A DNA stretch of 64,000 nucleotides from an uncultured Candidatus Melainabacteria bacterium (GCA_934754505.1 CAKVIE010000006.1:1-64000), one strand, 5' to 3'; shown: positions 35,643-45,132, counted from the first letter of the stretch. The notes: generated from the letters alone by a model not told the origin. A program made the numbers and translations.

Positions 35643-37487
35643 TTAAACAGTTTCTTTATTTTCTTGCTGTTTAAATTGCATTTCGTACAAATGTTTGTAC
35701 TCTCCGTTTTCAATTTTCATAAGTTCGTCGTGTGTGCCGAGTTCGACAAGTTCACCCTCATTTATAACAGCAATTCTATCAGCATTTTGAATAGTTGACA
35801 ATCTGTGTGCAATTACAAAAACCGTTTTATCCTGCATCAAATTATCAATTGCCTTTTGAACAATAGCTTCTGATTCGTTATCCAAAGCTGAAGTTGCTTC
35901 GTCCAAAATAACAATATCGGTTTGTCTTATCATAGCTCTCGCAATAGCAACTCTTTGTCTTTGTCCGCCTGATAAACTCGTTCCTCTTTCACCGACGACT
36001 GTATCTAATCCGTTCGGTAAAAACGGTAAAAATTCATCAACGTGAGCACCCTTTATTACAGATTGAAGTTCTTCCTCGGTTGCATCGGGTTTTCCCATTA
36101 AAATATTTTCTCTGATTGTACCTGCAAAAATGAAATTATCTTGGAATACAATCGCCATAATACTTCTCAAAGAATTTTGCGTATATTCTCTAATATCAAC
36201 TCCATCAATTTTTATAGAACCTGATTTTACATCATAAAATCTCGGTATCAAGTTTACGACAGTTGATTTGCCGCCGCCGGAATTGCCGACAATCGCCATT
36301 GTTTCGCCTTTTTTAACTTTCAAATTGAAGTTTTTAATTACAGGAACATCTTTTATGTATTCAAAATTAACATTTTCAAATTCAATAGAATCGTTAATAT
36401 CTTTGATTTCTTTTGCATCAGGCTTGTCTTTGATTTCACTTTCCAAATCGAAAAGCTCAAATACACGGCTTAAAGATACAAAGAATTGTTGAATTGCCGT
36501 CAAAGTGTCACCGAGGTTTTTCATAGGCTTATAAAGCATAATTAAAGCTGCCAAAAATGATGCAAATTTACCAATCGTCATATCTCCCGTCAAAATCAAA
36601 TGGTTTCCAAACCATAAAACAACCGCAAAGCCGATTGATGCAATGAAAAACATTAACGGTGATGCAATCGCAACACGTTTTGTTAAAGACATGTGCAAAT
36701 CAAAAATTTCTTCAATCTGACTGTCAAAAGTATTATACTGTCTGTCTTTCAAATTATAAGCAGTAATTGTCTTGTTGCCGCCGCAGGTTTCAAAATAGTT
36801 TGTTGACATATCACCTGTTACAGCAAGTGTTGCATTAGAAGTTCTTAAAATCCTTTTTCTGAGCATTGCTGCAGGAATAATCGCCGCCGACATAACGACA
36901 ACACCAACCAAAGCAAGTTTCCAAGAATTCCATAAAAGCACACAAATCAATGCTATTGAACCGATACCTGTTGTCAAAATTGTTTTGATTTGGTCTAAAA
37001 TCGTTGATGCTGAAATCAACGGGTCAGTGAAAAATCTTGCAATAATTGTACCTGATGAGTTTACATCATAAAATCTTGTATTTAATGTAAGCAATTTCGC
37101 ATAAGCTTTTTTCTGAACGTAGTTCGTAACCTTTTTCATAGTCCAGTTAGTTAAATAAACATTCAAATATTTGATAACACCTTGAACTATTGCAAATGCA
37201 ATGATTGCAAAAGGAATTAAAATCGCATATAAATCTCTTTCGGGTGATGCAGGAGCATTGATAACTTTATCCATATAAGGTTGAATTGCAAAAGCTGTTA
37301 CTGCATCTAATAACCCCGCAGGAAGCGATATTCCGAAGTTTATAACAGCTCTGCCTAAAAAAGGTTTTATAAACGGGAAAAATCGTACAAGCAAATATTT
37401 ATATTGAAACGAGCTTGCTGCCTGTGTTTGCTTTAATACCAACTTATCATCGGCTTGAGTTTGTGTTTGATTTATTGTTTCTTCCAT
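35643..37487 (-). CDS. ABC exporter, MsbA-like
   Basis: A 614-residue half-transporter. A six-helix type IV membrane domain (about 40-340) is followed by an ATPase with Walker A GNSGGGKST, Q-loop IVFQDNFIFAGT, signature LSGGQRQRVAIARA, Walker B IVILDEATSALDNE and switch IAHRLST. This architecture matches lipid A flippase MsbA and multidrug exporters. With lptB and lptF elsewhere in the window, a role in lipid A-core flipping is possible, but sequence alone does not separate it from drug exporters. It is first of a run ahead of the kinase and purB. Confidence 0.85.
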   Translation of the reverse strand: MEETINQTQTQADDKLVLKQTQAASSFQYKYLLVRFFPFIKPFLGRAVINFGISLPAGLLDAVTAFAIQPYMDKVINAPASPERDLYAILIPFAIIAFAIVQGVIKYLNVYLTNWTMKKVTNYVQKKAYAKLLTLNTRFYDVNSSGTIIARFFTDPLISASTILDQIKTILTTGIGSIALICVLLWNSWKLALVGVVVMSAAIIPAAMLRKRILRTSNATLAVTGDMSTNYFETCGGNKTITAYNLKDRQYNTFDSQIEEIFDLHMSLTKRVAIASPLMFFIASIGFAVVLWFGNHLILTGDMTIGKFASFLAALIMLYKPMKNLGDTLTAIQQFFVSLSRVFELFDLESEIKDKPDAKEIKDINDSIEFENVNFEYIKDVPVIKNFNLKVKKGETMAIVGNSGGGKSTVVNLIPRFYDVKSGSIKIDGVDIREYTQNSLRSIMAIVFQDNFIFAGTIRENILMGKPDATEEELQSVIKGAHVDEFLPFLPNGLDTVVGERGTSLSGGQRQRVAIARAMIRQTDIVILDEATSALDNESEAIVQKAIDNLMQDKTVFVIAHRLSTIQNADRIAVINEGELVELGTHDELMKIENGEYKHLYEMQFKQQENKETV

Positions 37488-37631
37488 TTTTCAAATTCCA
37501 TAAATTCTTTTCAACATTCTACACCAAATACGAAATTTTTTAAACATTATACTTTCGACGAATGTCGCATTTTTAAATAAATTTATAATGATTATAGAAT
37601 AGTCATTTCGGTAGTTTTAAGGGGGTAGAAA

Positions 37632-37886
37632 ATGATAAAAAGAATAATTGTAACAATATTTATACTTTGTTTAACAAATTTAAGTACAATGGCAGAGTGC
37701 GTTACGGGTTATGCTTGCTCAATCAAGGATTTACAAGAAAGCCAATCATCAAAAATTGAAGAAAATTCTGAAATTCTAAAAAACAAAGATGTTGAAACTG
37801 CAAAAAATAACAAGATTTTCAAAGATAAACCACAAAAAGATATTATCAATGAAAATCTTGAAACACATATTGAAGAAATAAAATAA
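37632..37886 (+). CDS. Small secreted protein with two cysteines
   Basis: 84 residues: a signal peptide (about 1-21, ending MAE before CVTG), then a hydrophilic Lys/Glu/Asn-rich mature part of about 60 residues with two cysteines close to the N-terminus (CVTGYAC). The Cys pair could form a disulfide in the periplasm. The ribosome site AAGGGGGT is strong. I know no family. It converges with the degenerate SGNH hydrolase with no gap. Confidence 0.6.
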   Translation: MIKRIIVTIFILCLTNLSTMAECVTGYACSIKDLQESQSSKIEENSEILKNKDVETAKNNKIFKDKPQKDIINENLETHIEEIK

Positions 37887-38540
37887 TTACATTTTCAAAT
37901 AGTTGACTAACTTGGGAACTAAATCATCCCAAAATCTTTCATTCGGGTGGTCCCTGTCAGCTATTCGATATTTTTCGATATCTCGATAATCATGACCTGC
38001 CAATTTTTCGGCATCAATTACAGTAAATCCTATTTCGGAAACTTTATCCAAAGTCTTGTTATCAAGTTCTCTTGTTCCTTCCGTATAATCAGGTGAACAC
38101 ATTGAAGATTCGGGAACTACTAAAAATACAACTTTTGAATTGGGGTATTTAGAATTAATAGTATCTTTTATTTCTTTCATTGTTTGCAAAAACATCGGAT
38201 AACCGTGTTTGTATTCTTTTTCTGAATTTACGGCAGTTTGATGCTCAAAGTATGTTTTTATCATAAATGATGAATACAACGGCCAAAACGGATGTTTATC
38301 AAGAACTAATTTTCCGTTTTCAAGATGATATGTAAAATTCAAATCATTTAAGTAATAGGAATACAAATATTGAAATTGTCTGTCTATGTGGTCAAAAATA
38401 AATGTATATATGAAATACTCGGCATCAGGAATTTCTTTTTTGAAATTTTCATCGCTGACTTGTCTGTACACAAAAGAAACACCTGTTCCAGCAACACCAC
38501 GATTGTAAACTTTTCTGCCGGTTATTTTGTTAATTTCATT
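37887..38540 (-). pseudogene. 5'-truncated SGNH/GDSL-type hydrolase remnant
   Basis: An open frame runs from 38540 to 37887, but its first in-frame start candidate is GTG at 38471. The frame reads GRKVYNRGVAGTGVSFVYRQ before that codon, which looks like the second conserved block of an SGNH hydrolase, so coding sequence extends upstream of any start. The first block with the catalytic GDS serine is missing. The C-terminal catalytic pair is seen in RDHPNE (Asp and His). A good ribosome site (AGAGGAG) and ATG lie just upstream but in another frame, giving only MKLTK then stop. It is probably a remnant of a gene that lost its 5' part. Function as a hydrolase is unlikely. Confidence 0.65.
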
Positions 38541-38569
38541 TTAACTCCTCTTTTTCAATTATAAATAAA

Positions 38570-38597
38570 AAAGCGGATATTAAAAAATATCCGCTTT
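38570..38597 (-). terminator. Terminator after the acyl-CoA synthetase
   Basis: A 12-bp perfect stem (AAAGCGGATATT / AATATCCGCTTT, 4-nt loop) is followed on the minus strand by a T-run (TTTTTTATTTAT). It lies 20 nt after the acyl-CoA synthetase stop. Confidence 0.88.
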
Positions 38598-38616
38598 AAA
38601 ATTTACAAAAGTAAAA

Positions 38617-40776
38617 TTAGCAGCAGCCGCAAGTACAACTTACATTAAGTGTTTTCTTAGCTTCTTCTGCTCTGACTTTAATTCTGCCGTCAACTGCAAT
38701 GCCTTCACCTGTTTTTTCACTGATGAGAAGCGGGTTGATATCGAGTTCATCGATAAATTTGTAATCGCTTACGAGTTGTGACAATCTCAAGAGAGTTTCT
38801 TGAATTTGTTCCATTTGTGCAGGTTTCGTTCCTCTTGCACCTTTCAACAAGCCGTATGCTTTTACTGATTTAATCATTTCGTCTGCATCAACATCTGTCA
38901 AAGGAGCAATTCTGAATGTTACATCTTTCATTGTTTCAATGAATACACCGCCCAAACCGAACATCATCATCGGTCCGTATTGAGGATCTGTTGCGATACC
39001 GCAAACCATTTCTCTGTTGCCTTTAACCATTTCTTGAATGATTACACCTTCAAGACCGTCAATAAGTCCTTTTTCAGTCAATTTTGCAATCAAGTCTTTG
39101 TATTCTGCTCTCAATTGTTCTTCTGATTGAATGTTAATTCTTACACCGCCGACATCTGTTTTGTGTGAAGTTGTTTTTGATGTCATCTTCATAACAACAG
39201 GGTATCCGATTGAGTTACCGAGTTCAGCAACTTCTTCTTCGTTCTTAGCCAAACCGTATTTGCAAGCTCTGATTCCGTATGCTGCGAGCAAATCGATTGA
39301 TTCCAATGTTGTAAGTTGGTTACGACCGTCCATCAAAGCATTTTTCATAATTTGTTCAGCTTTGTTTCTGTCAACGTCGTAGCAAGGAATTTTACCTTCA
39401 GGTCTGTTCATCCAAAGTCTTTGTTGATTTAATCTGTTAAATCCGTCTGCAGCTTCTTCTGCGTACATAAAGAACGGCATATTAACATCCATGTCTGACA
39501 ATTTTGTGAAGAATTCATTCTTTGTCATGAATACACCGATAATAGGTTTTTCAGGGTGTTCAGCCTTGATTTCCATAACGGCTTTTGCAACGTCGATATC
39601 TTTCAAACCTAAGAACGGTAAGTAAATAACCATAATCATATCAACGTTTTCATCAGCGATAACCGTTTCAAGTGTTTGCTTGTAATGTTCAATCGGAGCT
39701 GATGCAATCATATCAATCGGGTTTTTAACTGATGCTGCCGAGGGCAAGAAACTTCTTAATTTTTCTTTTGTTTCGTCTGTAATTTTTGCCATTTGCATAC
39801 CGTATTCAGAAACAGCATCTGTTGCCATAATTCCGGGACCGCCTGAGTTTGTGATAATTGCAACTCTGTCACCTTGCGGAATAGGACAATTTGCAAAAAC
39901 TTTTGCAGTTGAGAATAAATCTTTCAATGAATATTCTCTGATTACACCTGATTGTTTAAGAAGTGCGTTTGCAGCTTTATCAGCACCTGCAAGTGAACCT
40001 GTGTGAGAAGATGCTGCTGATGCACCTGCTGCCGAACGTCCTGCTTTCAATGCTAAAACAGGCTTTTTCTTTGAAATTCTTGTAGCCAATTTTCTGAAAT
40101 TAGACGGGTTTTGGATTGATTCCATATAAAGAAGAATTTGTTCAACGTCTTTTTCATTTTCCCAGTATTCAAGAGCTGTTTCAGCGTTTACATCTGCTTG
40201 GTTACCGATAGAAATAAATTGTGCAAAACCAAGGTTCAAGTCTTTCAAAATGTTCAAAATACCGCCGCCTAAAGCACCTGATTGTGAAACAAAACCGATG
40301 TGTCCTCTTTCGGGAAGGCTTTCTGCGAAACATCCGTCCATTCTAACTTCGGGGTCTGTATTTACAACGCCCAAGCAGTTAGGACCAACGCATCTCATAC
40401 CATATTCACGAACTTTTGCAAGTAATTGTTTTTCAAGTTCAGCACCTTCTTTGCCTGTTTCTTTAAAACCTGCCGTAATGATACATAAACCTGTAATTCC
40501 CTTTTCGTGGCATTGGTCAATTGTTGAAAGTACAAATTTTGCGTTTACAACAATTATTGCCAAATCTACATCACCGGGGATTTCGTTGACATTTGTATAT
40601 GCTTGAAGTCCTTCAATGATACCACCTTTCGGGTTTACTGGGTAAATTTTACCGTTGAAGTTATATTCTTGTAATCTTTTCATAATATCTGAACCGATTG
40701 TGTGTTCTTTTGTAGAAGCACCAACGACAGCTATCGATTTCGGTTTCATAATTTTGTCTAAAATTCCGTTTGTCAT
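38617..40776 (-). CDS. ADP-forming acetate/acyl-CoA ligase
   Basis: A 719-residue single-chain enzyme of the NDP-forming acyl-CoA synthetase family. It makes acetyl-CoA or ATP by the reaction acyl-CoA + ADP + Pi to acid + CoA + ATP. The N-terminal CoA-binding Rossmann domain (PKSIAVVGASTKEHTIG) is followed by succinyl-CoA synthetase-like domains (GFVSQSGALGGG, AASSHTGSLAG with the phosphorylated His, ITNSGGPGIMATD), and a C-terminal ATP-grasp domain (PVVMKMTSKTTSHKTDVGGV, QEMVKGNREM). It ends in CTCGCC, a short Cys motif. In a fermenting cell this would yield ATP by substrate-level phosphorylation. AAAGGT precedes the ATG. Confidence 0.9.
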   Translation of the reverse strand: MTNGILDKIMKPKSIAVVGASTKEHTIGSDIMKRLQEYNFNGKIYPVNPKGGIIEGLQAYTNVNEIPGDVDLAIIVVNAKFVLSTIDQCHEKGITGLCIITAGFKETGKEGAELEKQLLAKVREYGMRCVGPNCLGVVNTDPEVRMDGCFAESLPERGHIGFVSQSGALGGGILNILKDLNLGFAQFISIGNQADVNAETALEYWENEKDVEQILLYMESIQNPSNFRKLATRISKKKPVLALKAGRSAAGASAASSHTGSLAGADKAANALLKQSGVIREYSLKDLFSTAKVFANCPIPQGDRVAIITNSGGPGIMATDAVSEYGMQMAKITDETKEKLRSFLPSAASVKNPIDMIASAPIEHYKQTLETVIADENVDMIMVIYLPFLGLKDIDVAKAVMEIKAEHPEKPIIGVFMTKNEFFTKLSDMDVNMPFFMYAEEAADGFNRLNQQRLWMNRPEGKIPCYDVDRNKAEQIMKNALMDGRNQLTTLESIDLLAAYGIRACKYGLAKNEEEVAELGNSIGYPVVMKMTSKTTSHKTDVGGVRINIQSEEQLRAEYKDLIAKLTEKGLIDGLEGVIIQEMVKGNREMVCGIATDPQYGPMMMFGLGGVFIETMKDVTFRIAPLTDVDADEMIKSVKAYGLLKGARGTKPAQMEQIQETLLRLSQLVSDYKFIDELDINPLLISEKTGEGIAVDGRIKVRAEEAKKTLNVSCTCGCC

Positions 40777-40813
40777 TTTTTTACCTTTCTTTAAGTAATA
40801 TATAAGCTTCTTA

Positions 40814-41458
40814 TTAATAACCTTTTGGCAGCCATTCTCTTACTCTGAAATTCGCTCCGAGAGAATTGGCAATTTCTTTGCATTTTTGAACGTCGATTTT
40901 TGCATCTTTGTATCCCGTAACAATGGTTGCGGACGTTACAATTCCTGCATCAGCACAACCTTTTATAAAACTTTTAACAGCTTCATAAGAATTTTCTTTA
41001 TCAAAAGGCTGTGAAAAGAAATTATAAACCTCTTTACTGTCACCGTTTAAACTTACGGATACAGCATCAACAAGTTTTGCAAGTTCGGGAATAACATCTT
41101 TTTTATGTATCAAATTGGCTTGACCGTTTGTATTAACTCGAATTTTCATTTGAGGATATTTTTTTCTGATATATTCAGCTGTTTCACAAAACATATCAAA
41201 CTTTATCAAAGGTTCACCAAATCCGCAAAATACAATTTCTTTCGCATGAGGATTGGTCTTAATAACTTCATCAAGTTGTTTTTCAACAACATCGACACCA
41301 AAATTTTCATTTTTTAGCCAAAGATTTTTGCCTTCAACTTCCTCGGAAACCGTTCTTATACAAAAGATACAACGATTTGAACACATGTTAGTTAAGTTGA
41401 TATATATTTTACCCTCAAGTGTATAAACTATATTCAAATTTTCTACTACGTTGTTCAT
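40814..41458 (-). CDS. Radical SAM protein, TatD-associated type
   Basis: The frame is open to 41512 (GTG), but I place the start at the ATG at 41458, because the family normally begins close to the strand VYTLEGKIYINLTN; neither start has a clear ribosome site. The 214-residue product has the cluster motif in NMCSNRCIFCIR (CX3CX2C), GFGEPLIK in place of GGEP, and VRVNTNGQ-like and VSVSLNG strands. This matches the short radical SAM proteins that are often encoded next to TatD nucleases (TIGR04038-like). No tatD is here. Its substrate is unknown. Confidence 0.75.
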   Translation of the reverse strand: MNNVVENLNIVYTLEGKIYINLTNMCSNRCIFCIRTVSEEVEGKNLWLKNENFGVDVVEKQLDEVIKTNPHAKEIVFCGFGEPLIKFDMFCETAEYIRKKYPQMKIRVNTNGQANLIHKKDVIPELAKLVDAVSVSLNGDSKEVYNFFSQPFDKENSYEAVKSFIKGCADAGIVTSATIVTGYKDAKIDVQKCKEIANSLGANFRVREWLPKGY

Positions 41459-41556
41459 AATTACATTTTTGCACTGACATATTTGTTTTTCAAGAACTTT
41501 TTCTAAAATCACAAATAAAAATTTATTAGTGAAAATTCAATGTTTCAGACAAAGAT

Positions 41557-42255
41557 TTACAAGTTATCGATTAAATATATTTCATATTTTTGACGAGTTG
41601 TAAGCTTGGCATGCCCGCCTCTTACCGCCCAAAGCGGATATCCCAATACAAAGAATACAGAATTTAAAACACAAGCAGACGGCATAACCCAATAATATCT
41701 TTTTGCACCTGATTTTTCGATGTTTCCGACAAATGAAAATTTTCCAAAGCGAAAATTGCCGACAATTAAATCCGCAGGAATGCCTTTTGGTTTATTTGGG
41801 GAAATCATCTCAATTCGTCCGGTCAAAACAGAATTTTTGGGAATTAATATTCGACCGTTTTTGATAACATCTTGCAAAACAATAAAATCAAGTCTTTCAC
41901 CCTCATTAACATTTTTTCTTGTCGTAAAATATTTTTTAGGTCTGATTTTGACTGAAATTTTGTTAAAATTCGTAAAATCATAGTGTTTAGGCTGATAGAC
42001 AACATTTTTATATTCAGAAAGATATTTTTCAGCAAATTCATCAGAAATAACATTTTCTTTTTGATACTTATCGTTTGAATATTTTGAGCGAAAATCAGAA
42101 TTTATCAAATCATCAGAAATCGGCAAATTTTCATAAACAGCCGGATTTTCAACTTTAGACAAGTATTTTTCTGCAAACTCATCAGTCGGCAAAGCCGCAA
42201 AGCAAGCCGTGTTTACAAGGAAAATCAATGTAAAAGCAAAAAGAATTTTATTCAT
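41557..42255 (-). CDS. Exported protein with repeated DEFAEKYLS motif
   Basis: 232 residues with a signal peptide (about 1-20, ending CFAA). A nine-residue motif, DEFAEKYLS, occurs twice, near residues 25 and 71. The rest looks beta-rich (SVKIRPKKYF, LIPKNSVLTGRIE, GNFRFGKFSFVGNI). A Tyr/Trp-rich hydrophobic stretch near 185-205 could touch a membrane. No family recognised. Its start lies 8 nt inside the end of the M48 peptidase gene, so the two are translated together and may act together in the envelope. Confidence 0.6.
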   Translation of the reverse strand: MNKILFAFTLIFLVNTACFAALPTDEFAEKYLSKVENPAVYENLPISDDLINSDFRSKYSNDKYQKENVISDEFAEKYLSEYKNVVYQPKHYDFTNFNKISVKIRPKKYFTTRKNVNEGERLDFIVLQDVIKNGRILIPKNSVLTGRIEMISPNKPKGIPADLIVGNFRFGKFSFVGNIEKSGAKRYYWVMPSACVLNSVFFVLGYPLWAVRGGHAKLTTRQKYEIYLIDNL

Positions 42256-42934
42256 ATTTTATATTCTTTTTTGAATTTGTTTCTATTTTATTTTGAAATT
42301 TCTTTCTGTTCTTTTCGGAAGTCAAAAGGAAATTTTGATAATACAAATTGTCTTTGTACTTGTTATCAGCGAGATATGCAGGATATTTATTGAAAATGTA
42401 TTCATAAACATACATCATTCTTTTGCTTGAAAGCGGATGAGAGCTAAAAACATCATATCTTTGTTGTGCCATAATTTTGGTGAAAACCGTTATCAAAGCA
42501 AGCGGATTGTAGCCTGCATTAACCATATAATCAACCGCTCTTTTATCAGCTTTTAATTCATATTTTTTAGGAGATAAAACGTATTGCCAAGTTGTAAAAT
42601 AGCCACGGAACAAACCTTGTCTTGAATCGACACTGTGAGAAATTTCGTGTGCTAAAACTGCCGCAAGTTCATCTTCACTGTCTGCCGTCAAAACAATTTT
42701 CTTATAAACAGTGATACTCATATCTCTTGAAGAAGAATATGCATTCATAACTTTTGAATTGGAATTATAGTAAAAAACCGTTCGATACGGAATTCTATTT
42801 GCATTAAGCAATGTAAAGCCGATTTTATTAATATAATTTTCAACATTTCCGTCTTTTGTAGTATCAACAACTATTGAATTTGCAGGTAATATGCTTGCAA
42901 ATAAAAGAAATACCGTTACCAAAAACTTTTTCAT
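42248..42934 (-). CDS. M48-family zinc metallopeptidase, exported
   Basis: 228 residues with a signal peptide (about 1-20, ending LPANS). The zinc site is HEISH at 96-100 in AAVLAHEISHSVD, with the third ligand Glu126 in KYELKADKRAVDYM, and a conserved HPLSSKRM segment follows. These features are those of BepA/YfgC or HtpX-type M48 peptidases in the periplasm, which deal with misassembled envelope proteins. No TPR domain is attached, unlike BepA. GGAG precedes the ATG. The downstream gene overlaps by 8 nt. Confidence 0.85.
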   Translation of the reverse strand: MKKFLVTVFLLFASILPANSIVVDTTKDGNVENYINKIGFTLLNANRIPYRTVFYYNSNSKVMNAYSSSRDMSITVYKKIVLTADSEDELAAVLAHEISHSVDSRQGLFRGYFTTWQYVLSPKKYELKADKRAVDYMVNAGYNPLALITVFTKIMAQQRYDVFSSHPLSSKRMMYVYEYIFNKYPAYLADNKYKDNLYYQNFLLTSEKNRKKFQNKIETNSKKNIKYE

Positions 42935-43062
42935 ATCATAATCTCCAACAAATTTTTTAAAAAATTATACTTTAATTTTAATTAAAATGTAAATATTGTG
43001 TTAAAAACCTTGTATTTTTAGCTCCGCTGTCACAAAATGAATATGGAAAAGGTTTGGTAAGT

Positions 43063-44457
43063 ATGTTTGATATTAATAATTTTTTGAAAAAAACAGTTGC
43101 AATAGAAGCATCTGATATTCACCTTCACGTAGAAGAATCTCCGCTTGTCAGAAAAAACGGCTCTATTATGAAAACAACTCTTCCGATATTAACGGAAACG
43201 GATTTAGAAAAAGCTTTTAAGATTATAGCTCCCGAAAAATACCGCAATAATCTTGAAGAAATTATGGATTTGGACTTTGTTTATGAAATCCCCGGTGTTT
43301 CAAGATTTCGTGTAAATTACAACAGACAGCTTAACAACCCGTCTTTCGTAATAAGAATTATTCCTTTCAAAATCAAATCTTTTGAAGAATTACATCTTCC
43401 CGAAAATATCAAACACTTACTTTCTGCAAACAACGGAATAGTCCTGATTACAGGACCAACCGGCAGCGGTAAATCAACAACTTTAGCAGCTATTATTGAC
43501 TGGTTTAATTCAAACTATTCAAAACATATTTTAACAATCGAAGACCCTGTCGAATATATTTTCAAAAGTAAAAAAAGCGTTGTGTCTCAAAGACAAGTCG
43601 GCGTTGATACAGCATCTTTTGCAGATGGATTAAAATATGCATTAAGACAAGACCCTGATGTAATCCTTATCGGTGAAATTCGAGACAGAGCTACTGCGGA
43701 AGCAGCATTAAAAGCCGCAGAAACAGGTCACATGGTATTTTCAACACTTCACACAAATGATGCTGTTCAAACTATTACAAGAATTATTAATATGTTTGAA
43801 AAAAATGACCGTGATAACGTAAAAGGTCAATTAGCAGAGGTTTTAAGAGGTACGGTTGCTCAAAAACTCGTTTATTCTAAAAAAATGAATAAAAGATTTG
43901 CCGCAATGGAAGTTATGGCAATGACTTCAACCGTAAAAGATTACATTAAAAAAGACAATATTGAAGCAATTTATCAGCTTTTAGGTTCAAATCAAGGTGA
44001 TATGCTCTCTATGAATGAATCGCTATACAAACTTGTTGAAGACGAAAAATTAACACAGGAAGAAGCTTTGACTTACTCAAATTCTCCGGATGAACTCGGC
44101 AGAACATTCCGCTGCAATATGTATGCAAAGAAAATGGAAACCGAACAAAAAGAAGAAAAACAAGCTGAAGAAGATAAAAAACAAGAAGAAACAGCAGCTT
44201 CAACAAGTGAAACAGAAACTCAGCAACAAGAGCAAACAACACTTCATCACGAAGAAAAAACAGAAACCGAAACTCATACAGTTACAACAGAAGTTCATCA
44301 TGCTGAAAATAAACAAGAAGATTTTGACTTTGATTCGGAATTTAATTTTGATAATGTACCAAATTTTAACACCCAAAAACCAAACGAAAAAGTTTTATAT
44401 CAACACATAGACAAACAAACACAGCCTAATTCAAACAACTCAAAATCAATAGCTTAA
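43063..44457 (+). CDS. pilT: Type IV pilus retraction ATPase PilT, with long polar tail
   Basis: PilT depolymerises type IV pili for twitching motility. The core has Walker A GPTGSGKST (about residue 130), an Asp-box region, Walker B VILIGEIRD and the His-box HMVFSTLHTND. I start at the ATG at 43063, about 10 nt after AAAAGG; an upstream TTG at 43054 is too close to that site. The core ends near residue 355. A tail of about 110 residues, very rich in Glu, Gln, Thr and Lys with several His, then runs to the stop; ordinary PilT proteins are about 345-370 residues. The codon pattern shows it is coding. Confidence 0.92.
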   Translation: MFDINNFLKKTVAIEASDIHLHVEESPLVRKNGSIMKTTLPILTETDLEKAFKIIAPEKYRNNLEEIMDLDFVYEIPGVSRFRVNYNRQLNNPSFVIRIIPFKIKSFEELHLPENIKHLLSANNGIVLITGPTGSGKSTTLAAIIDWFNSNYSKHILTIEDPVEYIFKSKKSVVSQRQVGVDTASFADGLKYALRQDPDVILIGEIRDRATAEAALKAAETGHMVFSTLHTNDAVQTITRIINMFEKNDRDNVKGQLAEVLRGTVAQKLVYSKKMNKRFAAMEVMAMTSTVKDYIKKDNIEAIYQLLGSNQGDMLSMNESLYKLVEDEKLTQEEALTYSNSPDELGRTFRCNMYAKKMETEQKEEKQAEEDKKQEETAASTSETETQQQEQTTLHHEEKTETETHTVTTEVHHAENKQEDFDFDSEFNFDNVPNFNTQKPNEKVLYQHIDKQTQPNSNNSKSIA

Positions 44458-44482
44458 CGAAACATTAAAAAGGAGATTTATT

Positions 44483-44992
44483 ATGATAAACGAAAATATG
44501 GCAAACGCACTAAACGAACAAATCAACAAAGAATTTTATTCAGAATTTTTATATCTCGCTATGAAAGCTGAATTTTCAAAACTCAATTTGCAAGGTTTTG
44601 TAAATTGGTTTGACGTACAAGTGCAAGAAGAACGTGCACACGCTTTCGGAATGTATGATTATTTAATCGAAAGAGGCGGAAACGTTGAACTTTTAACAAT
44701 CGAAAAACCTGTAATAGAGGGCGAAACTCCCGTTGAAATTTTTGAACACGTTTTAAGACACGAACAATATGTAACATCAAGAATTAACCACCTTTTAGAT
44801 GTTGCAGAAGAAGAAAAAGACAGAGCTGCAATTTCATTTTTGGATTGGTATTTAAAAGAACAAGTCGAAGAAGAAGCAAATGTCGGCAGAGTTTTAGCAA
44901 CTTTAAAACTCATAGGCGACGATAAAAATGCACTCCTTTCTTTCGATAAAGATTTAGCTGCAAGAGTATTTACAGCTCCTGTTATCGGCTAA
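44483..44992 (+). CDS. Ferritin
   Basis: A 169-residue bacterial ferritin, a four-helix protein that forms 24-subunit iron stores. The ferroxidase residues are visible as Glu in NKEFYSEFLYLAM, EERAHAFGMYDYL (EXXH), and later Glu and Gln in LKEQVEEEANV. AAGGAG sits 8 nt before the ATG. It ends at a hairpin terminator, and the next plus-strand gene is the FeoA-FeoB ferrous iron importer, so the two form an iron uptake and storage neighbourhood, though not one transcript. Confidence 0.94.
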   Translation: MINENMANALNEQINKEFYSEFLYLAMKAEFSKLNLQGFVNWFDVQVQEERAHAFGMYDYLIERGGNVELLTIEKPVIEGETPVEIFEHVLRHEQYVTSRINHLLDVAEEEKDRAAISFLDWYLKEQVEEEANVGRVLATLKLIGDDKNALLSFDKDLAARVFTAPVIG

Positions 44993-45017
44993 ACAAAATA
45001 TAAAAATTTTACTTCTT

Positions 45018-45050
45018 AACTGCGGCAATACAAAATCTCCGCAGTTTTTC
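45018..45050 (+). terminator. Ferritin terminator
   Basis: An 8-bp stem (AACTGCGG / CCGCAGTT, 13-nt loop) followed by TTTC and a T-rich run. It ends the ferritin transcript before the iron importer promoter. Confidence 0.75.
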
Positions 45051-45071
45051 TATAATAAAAGTTAATAATTA

Positions 45072-45101
45072 TTGACAATCTTGTTAGGTCAGCCTTACAA
45101 T
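45072..45101 (+). promoter_or_regulatory. Sigma-70-type promoter for the iron importer
   Basis: TTGACA (45072-45077), an 18-nt spacer and TACAAT (45096-45101), ending 31 nt before the importer start. The spacer holds GTTAGGTCAGCC-type sequence; no Fur box is clear. Confidence 0.5.
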
Positions 45102-45132
45102 AAAATCAAATAAAATTTTACGGACGAAATAT

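Noticed and set aside
44090..44410. A 106-residue Lys/Gln-rich frame inside pilT
   Set aside because: It is the shifted reading of the low-complexity pilT tail; A-rich repeats give open frames in all phases.
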